Assembly: GCA_023627715.1 (NCBI GenBank)
Contig: JAMAHW010000059.1
Location: forward strand, 1 to 64,000
Length of the DNA: 64,000 nt
Direction: 5' to 3'
Source: Periconia sp. R9002
Lineage: Eukaryota > Ascomycota > Dothideomycetes > Pleosporales > Periconiaceae
Both the position numbers and the translations under genes were made by a program. The first letter of the stretch is position 1. Each line of letters opens with the position of its first letter. Of this stretch, positions 35,858-45,095 are shown in pieces. The notes beneath the pieces are model-generated. The model had not been told where the DNA came from and did no database searches. It saw only the letters and a list, made by a program, of their open reading frames with translations.

Positions 35858-35867
35858 TATATAAAAG
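35858..35867 (+). promoter_or_regulatory. TATA box of the zincophore gene
   Basis: TATATAAAAG about 95 bp before the ATG at 35961, a strong match at a usual distance, which suits a highly inducible gene. Confidence 0.65.
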
Positions 35868-35960
35868 ACCGCAGAGCCTAGCAGTTGTATCTGCAGTCAG
35901 GATCTGACGCAGCTTCACTTGGAGAGAACAATTCAAGCCAATCTTCTTCTATCCGAAACG

Positions 35961-36995
35961 ATGGTTCCTACTTCTGTTCTTGCTCCTCTCCTTCTCGCAT
36001 ACAACGTCTACGCCTCTCCGGCCGTCTATCGCCGCCAGAATGCTGTAACCGTTACCCAGACAATCACAGCTTCCTCCCCTGTAGTCACGCCGTGGGATAC
36101 CGGCGCGGTGAACGATTTTCCTATCCACGCCTCTTGCAACAGGACCGAAGCCGCTCAGATCAAGCGAGGTCTCGATGAAACCCTCGCACTCGTAGCGCAT
36201 GCGCGTGATCACATTCTTCGATGGGGAAACTCTTCGGAGATCTACCAGAAGTACTTCGGCAATGCCAGCACTGGTGAGCCGCTCGGTTGGTTCACAAAGA
36301 TTGCCAGCGGAGACAAGGCAGGCGTTTTGTTTCGTTGCGACAATCCGGATGGAAACTGCGAACAAGAGGGTATGTCTGTTGAAACCGTCTTCACACACTC
36401 TGTATGTCTAACGTTGGGCAGGCTGGGCTGGTCATTGGCGGGGTGAGAATGCAACTTCAGAGACCGTCATCTGCCCTCTCTCTTACGAGACGCGCAAATC
36501 CCTCGATGCCATGTGCGGTTTCGGCTACAACGTTGCCAACGGAGAGACCAACTTTTACTGGGCGTCCGACCTCCTCCACCGCCTTCTACACATCCCCAAG
36601 GTTGGCGAAGGGATTGTCGAGCACTACGCGGGTGAATACGACGAGGTCCTCGAGCTTGCCGAGAGTAATTCTGCAGAGGCCGTAAGGAACAGCGATACCC
36701 TTCAGTATTTTGCGCTTGAAGCTTATGCTTACGACATTGCTCTTCCTGGAGAGGGATGCGCTGGAAAATTGCGGTCGTCAAGCTCTAGCTCTGCTGCTGC
36801 CGCACCGACCGCTTCTGCTTCCGCGGCTTCTGCCCCGGCCAGTACCATCCCCAGCGCGACCAGCAGTCAGGTTCCCTCTGCTGCTTCGAGTGCCCCACAG
36901 GTTAGTTTACTACCTTTTAACTGAGCTACGAGTCACATACCAACATATTGCAGGAATGCCACACTCACTCCAACGGCGTTGTCCACTGCGCTTAG
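35961..36995 (+). CDS. aspf2: Secreted zincophore, Asp f 2 / Pra1 family
   Basis: Secreted zinc-scavenging protein thought to bind extracellular Zn and deliver it to the ZIP transporter. Three exons, 35961-36369, 36422-36900 and 36954-36995, give 309 residues, about the size of Asp f 2 and Pra1. A signal peptide (MVPTSVLAPLLLAYNVYAS) is followed by a possible Kex2-type site (YRRQ). The core has HWRGENATSETVICPLSYET and the HRxxH signature HRLLH at 189-193, the family's zinc-site motif. A low-complexity Ser/Ala linker (about 250-295) leads to the C-terminal hook ECHTHSNGVVHCA, encoded alone on the 42-nt last exon; similar His/Cys tails bind zinc in Pra1. Divergent from the ZIP gene. Start at 35961 chosen for the signal peptide. 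Family members are known as allergens and immune-binding proteins in other fungi; nothing here shows pathogenicity. Confidence 0.93.
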
Positions 36996-37084
36996 GATAT
37001 TGAGGAAGAAAGACCAGACATTATTGGGGCAAAAAAGACTGCTGCATGTTTGTAGGTGCCGTATGTGTGTAGATAGCAAAAAAA

Positions 37085-37203
37085 ACATACAACAGCAGGT
37101 ATTCGCTAGTGGTCACCCACCTAACTACTAATCCGCCGGTACCATGCTTAAGTACAGCTGAGCGGACGGGAAGCTCTGTTTTCATGGTCCTATGGTCGTA
37201 TGT
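37085..37203 (-). rRNA. 5S ribosomal RNA (copy 3)
   Basis: 119 nt, identical to the other copies. Minus-strand terminator TTTTTTGC follows. A TATATG lies about 30 bp upstream. It sits 90 bp beyond the zincophore stop codon, so it converges with that gene. Confidence 0.96.
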
Positions 37204-37381
37204 GCTTGTTACTACTAATGCATCCATACATATACTGCTCGACAAGAGCGAAAAGGCGGGACATTACCCTCGGTACGTGACTGTATCCACAAAGTCCACC
37301 TCAAGAGTGACTGGCGAGTCACATCGCACATGAAAGTTGTTCATTAAATGCAATCCCCACTAGAGGTCATACTTCTTGGGA

Positions 37382-38293
37382 TCATGTACTCGCCTCGAAT
37401 CGTTTAACTCTCCAAATCATCTCCAACGCTGTGTCAACCAGATTCTGCGTCTCAAAATCAGCATTCACATCCTTGAGACCCTCCACCCCCTTTGTCCAGT
37501 GTTTCCAGCTCTCTCGATTTCTGTTCTCTGTCCCTTCTTGGCAGGTATGCCATAACGTGTCAGCAGCAAAGACGAACCATATACATGCAACTTGCTGAAT
37601 AAAAGCGCTGGCTTTGGTTTCGTGGGGACTATCGTATGACCCAAAAGCATTCAGGCATGCGTGCAGTCCCTCGTAGATAAAATTAGTGGTTTTGGACTTT
37701 GAGAGTCCGGCCCAGAAGGCGGATAGGTTTTTCCATCGTTCCTTCTCGTACTCGGTGTTGGTGGTGGGGTCGTGCACGACCATGAGGTAAATGAGTATAA
37801 GCATCAAATTGATGGCTCTGTCGCTTTTTCAGTGCGGAGAAGACTTACCAAAACTAATCATCTCCTCGCTACAGCACAAGCGAAACGTTGGCAGGTCCGT
37901 CCAGAGTATACTTGCTGGCTCATCGTTGTCGCGCAATGGCTCCCCGGTTGTCGACTTCGGATCCGTTACTACCACCCTCTGCAGCTCATGGACAAAATCT
38001 ACAAGTTTGGCATGAATGTCGGTGTTCTTGTGGGAGGTATGCGCAGCCATCTCAAATATAGCCGCGACAAAATGCGGAACAAATTCGTCGAGTTTTTCTG
38101 TGACATCTGGGCTGGCGGCTATGTCTCTGGTCTGGTTGATGAAGGGCTGAACACAGTCGTGTGCGGACGTGTCTTGTTGATGTAGCAGGCCGTAAAGCTG
38201 TTTGTACTCGGGACTGTGTGCGATAAAATCTGCTTTGCAGGCGGCATTTCGAACGCGCCATTCGTCGTGGGATAAATGTCCGTTGAGAGACAT
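37382..38293 (-). CDS. DUF3632-type protein
   Basis: Two exons, complement 37849-38293 and 37382-37815 with a 33-bp gap by this model, give 292 residues in frame. The gap is short for an intron (GTAAGT donor, CAGAG acceptor), so the exact acceptor is uncertain. The sequence has the pattern of fungal DUF3632 proteins: WTDLPTFRLCCSEEMISF in the middle, then KNLSAFWAGLSKSKTTNFIY and IWFVFAADTLWHTC, ending near VDTALEMIWRVKRFE. Helical and soluble with no signal peptide or membrane span. Function unknown. ATG at 38293 (MSLNGHLSHDEW). Confidence 0.7.
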
Positions 38294-39416
38294 CGTTGAT
38301 GGGATTTTATGGCGTGGATGAAAAGCGCGGTAGGCACCTTTCAATGTTGTTGCGGAGCATGGGTCTAGAAGTTGATGGGATTTATTGCGTACTGCATACT
38401 TATCGCGCAAAAAAATGTTTTTGTAGGATTAACCTAACCCGAACTCAGTGAATGATTTTGTACTTTGTAAAAGGCTATGTCTAGTGTTTGCCAAGTCCGT
38501 AGTACCAGGTCCAGGGTGTGAACGGATCCATGGATCCGTTGTTGATTACTGTCAGGCCCAACACCAACGAAGATGAAATATCAATACAATAACTTGTAAC
38601 TTGTAACTTATTTGCTGTATGTCAACGTCCATTAACGTGGAATTCGTGTTTGTAAAGTAACAAACTGTGATCGTACCCACGCGCCTCACTTATTTTGGTG
38701 AATTTAGTTGTATGAGTCCTGCTACTAAACTTATACGACCACCACTTACGTCGTACCTCTAAAGAAACGAAAAGGCCTGGATAGACATCAAAAGCATTAA
38801 GATAAAACAATGTCTTACCCGTGTTGACGCATTGCTGATATTGAACGGTAATGATGAAATCTGGACAGCGCTGCTTTTCGGATGTAGTTGCATTGGAGAA
38901 TTCATTCGTCGTTTGTCTGCTATTCGTCTGCCTCAATGCTACTTTTCACGAGAGATACGCTCTTGTATGTCCACATTGGCATGGTGATGCTGCCAAGTGA
39001 TCCGCGTTGGAAAGCAGTGGTGATATATCCTTATCTCATCGCTCAAAACACATCACCTCGTTACGAAGCATCCTCGTACGGTCAGATTAAGCTCAAATGT
39101 ATGACGCACACATGTACGCTAAATTTAACCTGCATGCGCCGCCTCAGCCATGTGACTGCGTGTGGCCATGTCGCGTTTCAGACAGCGTTCAACGCCACCC
39201 GCGAAGACAGATCTCCAATACATCAGGTGGATGCTTCAAGACGTAGCCTGACACTACTAGCATCCTGTGTTGATGAGACATCAAGCATCCTTTATGCGAT
39301 TGAAACAGGCAAAGTAATCAAGTCTGTTAGTACCTGCTACGTAGCCGGCGAAGCTCCCACAGCATATGCCTATAAATGTGCCCTCATACCTTCACCTAAC
39401 ACCACCGTGAAATCAG
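38294..39416. other. Intergenic, no gene called
   Basis: Contains a 20-bp perfect palindrome at 38521-38540. A + frame at 38888-39430 (180 codons) has no ATG near its start and no recognisable domain and is not called. Confidence 0.45.
38521..38540. repeat. 20-bp perfect palindrome
   Basis: AACGGATCCATGGATCCGTT is its own reverse complement with no spacer. It lies about 230 bp upstream of the DUF3632 start. Possible dyad binding site; no known factor assigned. Confidence 0.7.
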
Positions 39417-39872
39417 TCACCCATGTGTGATAGCCCAGACCTCACACTCATACGACATCTCTGCCGTCGCCAATGCCGCAACGCCAACTACTGTATCTGG
39501 GGGTCGATGCCCCTCGCCTTCCTTGTCCATGAACTCAATCCACAACCGACCCCATGCAGCCGTCAGCTCCTCTTGTTTCTTGACGCCCACGCGTCCTGTA
39601 TCCTTGACAATGTAGTGCCGTACGAAGATGATGTCGCGGGGTGTAGCGTTGGCGGCTTTGAGGGCGAGCAGGATGTTTTGGTACGAGAATCGAACTTGAG
39701 CGTCGAAATCGGACGGGATTGTGTGCGTGGTTGGGTCGATGCCGCCTTGACCGGCGAGCGTGATGAGTTTGCTGGTTGGGAGGAGTGGGGTTGTGGAGAC
39801 TTGAGAGTACGTTGGCGGTGGGGTGGTGATGGTCGGTGGGTTGAAGGTCTGGGGCTTGGTTTCTTCGGCCAT
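39417..39872 (-). CDS. RidA / YjgF / YER057c-family protein
   Basis: Single exon of 151 residues, normal length for the family, which forms trimers and in RidA proper hydrolyses reactive enamine/imine intermediates. Family features are LITLAGQGGIDPTTHTIP, FSYQNILLALKAANATPRDI and the C-terminal strand VVGVAALATAEMSYECEVWA. At the position of the catalytic Arg (Arg105 of bacterial RidA) the sequence reads RPPDTVVGV, with Asp in place of Arg. The protein may therefore not be an imine deaminase; it may bind a different ligand. No targeting signal seen. ATG at 39872. Confidence 0.85.
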   Translation of the reverse strand: MAEETKPQTFNPPTITTPPPTYSQVSTTPLLPTSKLITLAGQGGIDPTTHTIPSDFDAQVRFSYQNILLALKAANATPRDIIFVRHYIVKDTGRVGVKKQEELTAAWGRLWIEFMDKEGEGHRPPDTVVGVAALATAEMSYECEVWAITHG

Positions 39873-41048
39873 TGTTCCCTGTTCTGCTTCTCACTGGTGA
39901 CAAATACGTCAATTGGATGCGCAAAACGAGTTTGCCTCTGTGACTGGAAGTGCTCGGGGCCGTTGCTGGATGTTCGTTCAGCTGTTTGGATGTGCCTATG
40001 AGTGAGTGCCGATGTAGCCAAGTACACCAAGCTACCCCTCACCAACACCCAGCCGTGACATTTTTTGGCTAGCGCAAGTCTGCAGCAGCGAGGCTATGAT
40101 GCGCAGATACGAATGAACAGATGCCCGAGGGCTTTCATGCCCTGGTCCTCGTCATCATCGGATAGGAAGTGTGTCGCGACGGTAGATAGGGGGTGGTCTT
40201 CGGCTGGCAGAAGCGAGCCTAATGCGGGAAGGTTTCCCAATGGAGTGACAGCGACCTTTCGCTGTCGCATATATTACCCATTTAGGTAGGTACCCCCTCA
40301 TTCACCGGAGGAAGCTGCTTTTCATATCTACATGTACCAAAGACGATTAATTTGCGTATCAAGACAATGTTTTGGTGAATGCGGTTTTACCTCTCGCGAA
40401 TGTTATCTCTTCAATATTTGGGAGATAGCTGTACCTCCACAACCTGCAGGGTGTGTTTTGATACGGGTCGGACTGGGCAATGATATGATACGATGCAAGC
40501 TGACAATTGGATGTGAGATACTCGTGTGAAGGCTGATTTCACGAATCGCTGGATAGGAGGCACTGACTGCAGTATCTTCGTGGGTGTCCGGTCATCTTCA
40601 TTACGTTGCGCATGAATGAGTCCACGTCTCGTGGCAATGAAATTCATCTGTGCCTACATAGTTAGCTGTGCATCCACCTGCACTTTTCAGTGCGAGCTTG
40701 TTTTGAACATGTTCATTATTAATGTAAATCCACTGCCTATGCGTTCCCGACGTACAAGTAGGGAATCATTTGCACAGCAAGGTAGCAAAGTCTAAGAATT
40801 CCAACCAATGGATGGTTTGTGAGCGTCGAATGGAGGGCTTGTTTGACGGAATCGTTCGAGGTTCATCCGGCCAAAATGCTGATTTTCAATGACCCATGCA
40901 GGCTGCCTACAGACACCTTGCAAGTGGCTGACACCGTAGTAGCTTGAGAACTACAATCGTCGTGGCACAGCTTTTCATGTCCCAACGTATATAAATACCA
41001 ATGGTGCCTTCCACGACATGCAATGATTATACCAACATCCTGTACAAC
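39873..41048. other. Intergenic, no gene seen
   Basis: No supported coding region. A TATATAAATA at about 40988 on the + strand has no gene after it. Confidence 0.45.
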
Positions 41049-41903
41049 CTAGTCATCATCTATTACGATGATAACCCGGGGTTTTTCCTCCGTCACACCT
41101 CTTGACTCTAAAAGTCTCACAACTTCTTTGTGCCCGCGCTTCTTCGCGATACTCAAACAGGATGTACCTCCGTCGTCTTTGGCTTGAGGATTGGCACCAC
41201 GATCCAACAGTTCCATTACACACAGCACATGACCCTGCCGGCACGCGCGATACAGCGCTGTGCCCTGTGATTCATACGGCTCGTCCTTAGCTTCATCAAA
41301 TTTATACCACCCTAACATCTGTCGGTCTTCCGTGTCAATCCCAAAAAGTAGAAGCATCTTCAGCCCCCACACGTTCCCTGCATCAGCAGCTGCAATCGCC
41401 GCTCCCGACTCACGCAAATCGTATCCGTTACGAACGAGGAGGTCCAACATATAAATCGAGGCTGTATCTCCGCGCACCGTCGCTACAATACTGCTAGGCC
41501 CATGGTAGGGATCGACGGGCGTCGCTCTATGCCCGTGCTCAAGCAACCACTTGGCAAACTTGATGTTACCGGTCATGACAGCGCTGGCCAGGGCATCCCC
41601 ACAAGTCTCGCTTTCATGCGCATTCAGGTCCCAACCCCGATCGAGCAAGTATTGGAATACGGAAGGAGATGCACCACTTGCTGCTGCGACAAAAAACGGG
41701 TCGTTGAAGGATTTTTGAGGAGGTCGCCAGCCTAATTGCCAACACCAATTTAGGACCACTGTATGGCCGTATTCTGCACCTATTCGCGCGACGTCCCCCA
41801 GACACGACCTGCCGTCTTTGAAATCAAAATGAGCTATAAGTTCCCTGAGATCGGCGTTCCTGGCTGCAATGTACGCTTTTTCCGGTAATTCTGGATAATC
41901 CAT
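41049..41903 (-). CDS. Ankyrin-repeat protein
   Basis: Single exon of 284 residues from ATG 41903 (MDYPELPEKAYIAARNADL). The frame stays open about 80 bp further up without an ATG. At least five ankyrin-like units can be read, the clearest being DALASAVMTGNIKFAKWLLE, YMLDLLVRNGYDLRESGAAI, and TALYRACRQGHVLCVMELLD followed by RGANPQAKDDGGTSC and KRGHKEVVRLLESRG. It ends in an acidic VIIVIDDD tail. Ankyrin arrays bind other proteins; no catalytic domain is attached, so the partner is unknown. This type is common in Pezizomycotina. Confidence 0.82.
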   Translation of the reverse strand: MDYPELPEKAYIAARNADLRELIAHFDFKDGRSCLGDVARIGAEYGHTVVLNWCWQLGWRPPQKSFNDPFFVAAASGASPSVFQYLLDRGWDLNAHESETCGDALASAVMTGNIKFAKWLLEHGHRATPVDPYHGPSSIVATVRGDTASIYMLDLLVRNGYDLRESGAAIAAADAGNVWGLKMLLLFGIDTEDRQMLGWYKFDEAKDEPYESQGTALYRACRQGHVLCVMELLDRGANPQAKDDGGTSCLSIAKKRGHKEVVRLLESRGVTEEKPRVIIVIDDD

Positions 41904-42384
41904 AGATGGGTATATATTTGAATTGTCAATGATGGGAAAAGAGCGGTCAATTGGAGTATCTTCCGAAAGGAAAGGAGCTATCACCGTTTCGTCGCACTAG
42001 TACCTGGTCATAAGCGAGCGACCTCTTTAGTGCGTCGCATTGGTTCAGGAAGGTCTTCAACTTTTGCGGCTTCAATGTCGGCAATATCAGCAATAGAATA
42101 ATAATACTTTGCTCTCCAAAATACAAAGGAAAGGCTTTGAATCAATGCAGCAAATTTTGATGTCGCACCAAGTGTCCACCCACGTAGCTTGAAACCCCAC
42201 ACGTTTCGGGAATTTTCTCCGCCGAACATTTCGGCCCCCAAACATGACGCTTGAGGGAAAACCCGTTTGCCCCGCGAAGCCTGAGCAGTGACCAATTCCT
42301 CTTGCAGCACGCATTCGTCTCAAATCCCATTTATTTTAGTACTAGAAGTATTTGTGAGTTTGCAAAATTCAACATGTTCTCAAG
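41904..42384. other. Intergenic, no gene seen
   Basis: Between the ankyrin gene and tRNA-Ala. A minus-strand frame at 42008-42310 (100 codons) matches nothing known. Confidence 0.45.
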
Positions 42385-42456
42385 GGGCTTGTGGTTTAGT
42401 GGTATAATTTTCCCTTAGCATGGGAAAGGTCCTGGGTTCGATTCCCAGCAAGTCCA
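42385..42456 (+). tRNA. tRNA-Ala (AGC)
   Basis: A 72-nt intronless cloverleaf. The acceptor stem GGGCTTG / CAAGTCC has the G3-U70 pair, the Ala identity element, and the discriminator is A. The anticodon loop TTAGCAT gives AGC in a TTCCC/GGGAA stem. T-arm CTGGG-TTCGATT-CCCAG. A polymerase III T-run follows directly. Decodes GCU/GCC. Confidence 0.96.
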
Positions 42457-42971
42457 GTTTTTTTTCTTTTTTTTTAATACATGCTATCAAGTTATTTTTG
42501 CTGGTTAGCAGTACCTACGCCGGGCCTGGGAGGGTAGTTAGTAGCAGTACTTCAGCACTATTCCATTATCCGGATATGAACGTCGACTTTTTCCCGAGGC
42601 AACGATGATTTAGTTAGTAAAGATTGCGCGAAGTCTGCAGCGCGCGATTAACGAAGTGCATATTCAACATATTTCAGATAGTGCAAGGAAGCGGACAGAC
42701 AGGCAGTGCGTTTCAAAATATATGGGCGGAGGAAGGCTGACAAAGATATGTAGAATTGAATTATACCAACAAATGCCGAATGCGCGAAGTATTTGATTGG
42801 AAACTGACGTAGAAGTACAGGCAGGTAGGTGGCCTGCAGCTTTCTCCATTTTCGCTGATGCATTGTCACTACGGTTCTCAAGATCTCACAGCAAGATTCT
42901 GCTGCCAATACAAATCCACCACCTACTACACACTCACTCACATAGATACACCCCTCCACCCATCCATCCCA
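42457..42971. other. Intergenic, no gene seen
   Basis: Spacer between tRNA-Ala and the end of the DUF2237 gene. No supported feature. Confidence 0.5.
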
Positions 42972-43506
42972 TCAAGCCCTCGGCTCTTCCCCACCAATCT
43001 CTTTACTTAACCTAGCAGTCCCACTCGGCCTCTCACTCGGCCTCTCCACCTTCTTCTCCAGGTCCATCTTAGCCCACTTCTTCAAGGTCCCCAGATCAAC
43101 GCTATCCAGCGCAGCCCGGTGCGTGCCCTCGAGTTTCACGCGCGGTACGTCGTCCTGTTGTTCGGCCGCCGTCTTCCAGTTCGACGCCGATAGGCATGTG
43201 CGGTCGCCGGGTTGCGCGTTGCGTGGCAGCGCGATGTCGTGCGACGAGGCGAAGGAGATGAAGGATTCGTTTAGGGTTGCGGCGATGGGGTCGGAGGCGG
43301 TGCAGAAGCCGGTCGAGGCGTGTTTGTGGAGGGGTGCTTGGAGGACTGCGGGGTGGAGGTTAGTTGGTTGAGGATGGAGGAGTGGGAATGGGGAAGAGAG
43401 GAGGGTTTGAGGAAGGGGTTGATTTGAGGTCGTGGGCGTGTGTGGAGTGTGACATACCATTTTTCTGGTGGACATCTATGGCGCTTTGTTCATTCTTTCC
43501 CGACAT
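42972..43506 (-). CDS. DUF2237-family protein
   Basis: Two exons, complement 43458-43506 and 42972-43345, with a 112-bp intron, give 140 residues. The junction restores the family opening KNVLQAPLHKHASTGFC. The rest fits DUF2237, a small cytosolic family shared by bacteria and fungi: SFISFASSHDIALPRN, then QPGDRTCLSASNWKTA (conserved Gly-Asp, Trp-Cys-type region) and VKLEGTHRAALDSVDLGTLK. The C-terminal 25 residues are basic and variable. The Cys and His residues suggest a metal site, but no function is known. The unspliced frame has its own ATG inside the intron and gives a less family-like N-terminus. Confidence 0.85.
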
Positions 43507-45095
43507 TTTGAATATGTGTGATTCTCGCACGTTACGTTACTGCGATAATGCGCTTATGGTGAGTTCAATTAAGCGTGAGCGTGTGCGTGCTTCCTCTTGG
43601 AGTACTGATGTGTTGGTTTTCTAACAGTTTCCTCTCGTTGTGAAACGACGCTTTTCCAGTAACTTTCCGGAAACAGAATATCGACAATGTTGACAAGACT
43701 TCAAAGTCGAGAAACACAAGAAATGCATGGGATCTATGTCCATTGATGATGTCAATTCCTCCCGCCCGATGGGCATTTCGGACACACATACACCATACGC
43801 AATTGATGCAATCAAGATGACATAACTGATATAGTAGGCTCTCAAGCGGTTTTCGCTCGTTTATTCAAGAACGTACTAAGGACATCAAAGATGAATTTGC
43901 CAAAGTAAGTCGTGACGTCAAACATCGTTAAGCGCTGGCCACAAGCCTACAATTGATATCATCATCACATCGCACGAATCGCCTAATGGATGCAATCAGC
44001 CGAGTTGCTCTTTTCATAACCGTGCGTGAAAGAAACAAAGCGTGAGAAAGAATAATAAACATTGAAGGGAGAAAATGATCTGTTTCTGAAAAGTGACCTC
44101 TCCAACCTACCTAATCAGGAAATTTTGGTTGTCTTGGCGTCGACTACAGAAGGAATAATCACAGTTTCAGCAACAGACAACAACACAAACAACAACACAT
44201 CCCACGGTTTCCTCAACCTACCAAATACGGCAAGTATACCCTCTTGGCGTAAATTACTGTATGCACGAAAACTTCGATTTCGGTGGTCAAAGCGCAGATG
44301 AGAACACAAACTGTAATCCCTCAACCTACCTAATACGGCAACTAGACCGTCTTGACGTCGATAACGGTAGCATGAGGTGCAAAACGAGCATATCGAAAGC
44401 ACAGACTCCTAACCTACCCTATTAGGCAAGTCACTGTCCTTGGCGTAGTTGGTTGTAGCGCGAAAACCATTTCTAGTTCCCCGCGCAGACCTCTGGAGCT
44501 CACTTTCAAAATGTTACAGTGATTCATGCCAAGAAGGGTATACTTTCCTAATCGGGTATGTTGCAGGTCGTCGATCCTAGGCACATCGATGCGCAACGTA
44601 TATCTAGCGCTGGTATGCAATAACGAGTGTAAGGAAATAGGTAATGAGGAAACCAGTCTTGTGGTCGTTGATACATTAATCGATGGTTTATCCCAAGCAT
44701 GAAAGAAAGTTCGCTGAAATGGTAGATTCAAGGTGGAAAATGTACTTTTCACTCTGGTACACTGTCCTTCCTGCCTGATATAAGGAAACAAAAAAATAGC
44801 GTTATCAAGGCTTGAATGGAAGGGTAGATCTAAAGTATTTTTGTAATTGATTAGTCTAATCAGTCACGGTATGAACACTGGTTTCGATCTCAGGTAAAGG
44901 TAGGAGCGCACAGGTAACTATTAACGGAAGGGTATATAATACAGCAGCGATAGCTATGTAGACAATCAGCTGTCTCCAAAGTAATTGGCCTCTACGATTC
45001 TATCATGCCTTTTCCCCAACGCAAACTGCGCCAAGTTTTATTCTAACTAGCCCAGCCGATTCCATAGAGCCACAACGGCAGGAGGGAGTAGCTGT
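43507..45095. other. Intergenic containing a tandem repeat array
   Basis: No gene called. Bases 44102-44580 hold the array described separately. Confidence 0.5.
44102..44580. repeat. Tandem repeat array A: four direct units plus one inverted unit
   Basis: Units begin near 44102, 44212, 44320 and 44410 (spacing 90-110 bp). Each carries CAACCTACC, then about AATA(C/A)GGCAAGTA, then CTTGGCGT(C/A)G, with a later GAAAGCACAGA-like block. A fifth unit, in reverse, lies at about 44526-44575. The same family occurs at 58360-58672. Spacing and sequence drift suggest an old array. Confidence 0.65.

Larger units (their letters stand above)
35024..35960. promoter_or_regulatory. Shared promoter of the zinc-uptake pair
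   Basis: 937 bp between ZIP (-) and zincophore (+) start codons. ACCTTGATGGT at 35226-35236 differs at one base from the Zap1/ZafA-type element ACCTTNAAGGT. Four minus-strand GCCARG sequences, the PacC consensus, lie at 35256, 35437, 35626 and 35636 (about one expected by chance). This fits control by zinc and pH known for aspf2-zrfC. Site use is inferred. Confidence 0.6.

Noticed and set aside
38888..39430. 180-codon + frame
   Set aside because: Lacks a usable ATG near its start and resembles no family; it overlaps the end of the RidA-like gene.
44062..44301. Small + frame across repeat array A as a gene
   Set aside because: The coding potential follows the repeat units only, and frames break between units.
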